DNA from: Thermodesulfobacteriaceae bacterium
Lineage (GTDB): Bacteria; Desulfobacterota; Thermodesulfobacteria; Thermodesulfobacteriales; Thermodesulfobacteriaceae
Direction: 5' to 3'
DNA: 6,344 nt
NCBI GenBank assembly: GCA_015494725.1
Contig: WGAR01000065.1
Span: 1-6,344 of the forward strand
The notes below the pieces were generated by a model that made no database searches, was not told the DNA's origin, and saw only the letters and a list, made by a program, of their open reading frames with translations. Each line of letters opens with the position of its first letter. The stretch's first letter is position 1. This document shows positions 5,195-6,344 of this stretch, one piece after another. Position numbers and translations under genes: made by a program.

Positions 5195-6344
5195 ATGGCG
5201 GTGAAAAAACTGGGTAAATGTCGTTTGCCCCTTTCGGTACGGGTCCTTATTCCCATCATCGTTCTGCTGATGCTTCTGGCCGGAATAAGGATAGGGCAGA
5301 TCTACCGGGACACCCGGCGGGAAAAGCAGAGGTTAAAGCAAAAGATTATTGCGGACCAGGACAATTTTCAGAAACTGGCCCAGAAGGTGGCCCGCGAGAA
5401 CCTGACCCTGGCTCTGACCATCGCGGCCATTCCGGATGTCCAGGAATCCATAGCCCTGGAGGACCGGGAACGCCTCCTGGGGGTGATCAAACCCCTTCTG
5501 GCCCGGATTCAGCGCTACAGTCCCTATCCCCTGAAGGTACATTTCCATCTTCCGCCGGGGGTGAGTTTTCTCCGGGTCTGGAAGCCCAACAAATACGGAG
5601 ACGACATCAGCGGGTTCCGGAAGACGGTGGTGAGGGTGCTTTCCACCGGACAGCCGGTTTACGGCATCGAGCCGGGTCGGGTGGGCGTAGCGGTGCGGGG
5701 GGTGGCCCCGATCTTCTGGGAGGGAAGTGACAAGCCGGTGGGAAGCGTGGAGGTCTTTACCAGTCTTTCGGCCATAGCCAAACGTTTGCGGGAGGTGGCC
5801 GAGGAGGAAAACGCCATCTTCTGGATCAAGACCGTGGCCACTACGGCGGCGGAGCGGGTCTCGGAACGAAAACTGGGGCGGTTCTGGATCCTTCTTCCCG
5901 CCGCCGAAAAGGAGATGGCCCTTCTGGATGAGGACCTTCTGAATAAGGCCCTTACCTCTCCGCTGGTGGTGGAAAGGGGGCATTATTTCGTTTCTGCGGT
6001 CCCGGTTAAAGACTTTCAGGGGCGCTCCATCGGGGTATATGTGCGTTTTGTGGATATCAGTTCCCTTCTGGCCCGCATGCGACAGGATCTCTTCACCGGG
6101 GTGGCCGCTACCCTCGGGGGGATGTTGCTCATCATTCTGGTGGTGGTGCTGGTGACCCGGATAAGCCTGGGGAAACCCATCGGTACGGTAATCAAGGCCG
6201 CGGAGAGAGTGGGGCAGGGGGATCTGGACGTCTCCGTACCGGAGACCGGGACCTGCGAACTACAGCGCATGGCCCAGGCCCTCAACCGGATCATGGCTGC
6301 CCTGGGGCGTTACGTGCTTCACATGCAGAATTATTCCGGAACCC
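5195..6344 (+). CDS. Membrane sensor with dCache_3-like periplasmic domain and HAMP; chemoreceptor or sensor kinase, 3' end outside window
   Basis: The N-terminal 383 residues of a transmembrane signal receptor. A short basic N-terminus leads to TM1 (about 13-34). A periplasmic region of about 265 residues follows, with VHFHLPPGVSFLRVWKPNKY (115-134) and YGDDISGFRKTVV (134-146), the hallmark block of the double-Cache dCache_3 family common in chemoreceptors. TM2 spans about 300-321 and a HAMP domain about 324-370 (GKPIGTVIKAAERVGQGDLD, then ALNRIMAALG). The output domain is cut off by the window edge, so it could be a methyl-accepting chemotaxis domain (most likely for this family), a histidine kinase or a GGDEF domain. 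GGAGG (5185-5189), 5 nt before the ATG, sets the start. The gene lies 19 nt downstream of the binding-protein gene, in the same probable operon. Confidence 0.87.
   Translation, partial: MAVKKLGKCRLPLSVRVLIPIIVLLMLLAGIRIGQIYRDTRREKQRLKQKIIADQDNFQKLAQKVARENLTLALTIAAIPDVQESIALEDRERLLGVIKPLLARIQRYSPYPLKVHFHLPPGVSFLRVWKPNKYGDDISGFRKTVVRVLSTGQPVYGIEPGRVGVAVRGVAPIFWEGSDKPVGSVEVFTSLSAIAKRLREVAEEENAIFWIKTVATTAAERVSERKLGRFWILLPAAEKEMALLDEDLLNKALTSPLVVERGHYFVSAVPVKDFQGRSIGVYVRFVDISSLLARMRQDLFTGVAATLGGMLLIILVVVLVTRISLGKPIGTVIKAAERVGQGDLDVSVPETGTCELQRMAQALNRIMAALGRYVLHMQNYSGT

Noticed and set aside
5333..5983. A 216-codon minus-strand open frame opposite the sensor gene
   Set aside because: It is antisense to a strongly recognisable Cache domain, its composition is Pro/Gly/His/Arg-rich as typical of shadows, and no ribosome site was noted.

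Overview
The window is a stretch of ordinary bacterial chromosome, with GC-rich coding sequence and short AT-rich gaps. It holds seven genes, two of them cut by the window edges. No RNA gene, CRISPR array, insertion sequence or phage signature was found. The mixture of a TtcA-like PP-loop enzyme, a compact UvrD-type helicase, an FmdB-type zinc ribbon with a Gly/Phe tail, a TtrS-like periplasmic binding protein and a dCache_3-type sensor is compatible with a thermophilic Thermodesulfobacteriota/Desulfobacterota organism. That assignment is inference from gene content and style, and confidence is low to moderate.

Layout. Positions 1-1354 (minus) hold the N-terminal 451 residues of an SF1A (UvrD/Rep) helicase whose 3' end lies outside the window. 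A 117-bp gap separates it from a divergent TtcA-family PP-loop ATPase (1472-2215, plus). The gap carries two outward sigma70-like promoters whose -10 boxes each end exactly 7 nt before an ATG, and neither start has a Shine-Dalgarno sequence. Both messages may therefore be leaderless. Next come a 68-residue FmdB-type zinc ribbon (2329-2535, plus), a strong intrinsic terminator (2573-2597) and, 24 nt later, a DedA-family membrane protein (2622-3245, plus). DedA converges, with 6 bp between stops, on a metallo-beta-lactamase-fold hydrolase (3252-4031, minus). That enzyme resembles N-acyl homoserine lactonases and has Cys where the bridging metal-ligand Asp is expected.

The hydrolase gene is divergent from a probable two-gene sensory operon: an exported PhnD/TtrS-like periplasmic solute-binding protein (4294-5175, plus) and a membrane sensor with a double-Cache (dCache_3-like) periplasmic domain and a HAMP domain (5195 to window end). 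No transporter permease or ATPase is seen beside the binding protein, so a ligand-sensing partnership with the downstream receptor is the best reading. The 262-bp divergent gap holds a good promoter in each direction. Two short perfect dyads lie near the hydrolase promoter, one over its -35 box, and could be operators.

The points most worth a second look are the paired leaderless architecture, the binding-protein/receptor pair, the Cys-substituted lactonase-like active site, and the terminator just ahead of dedA.
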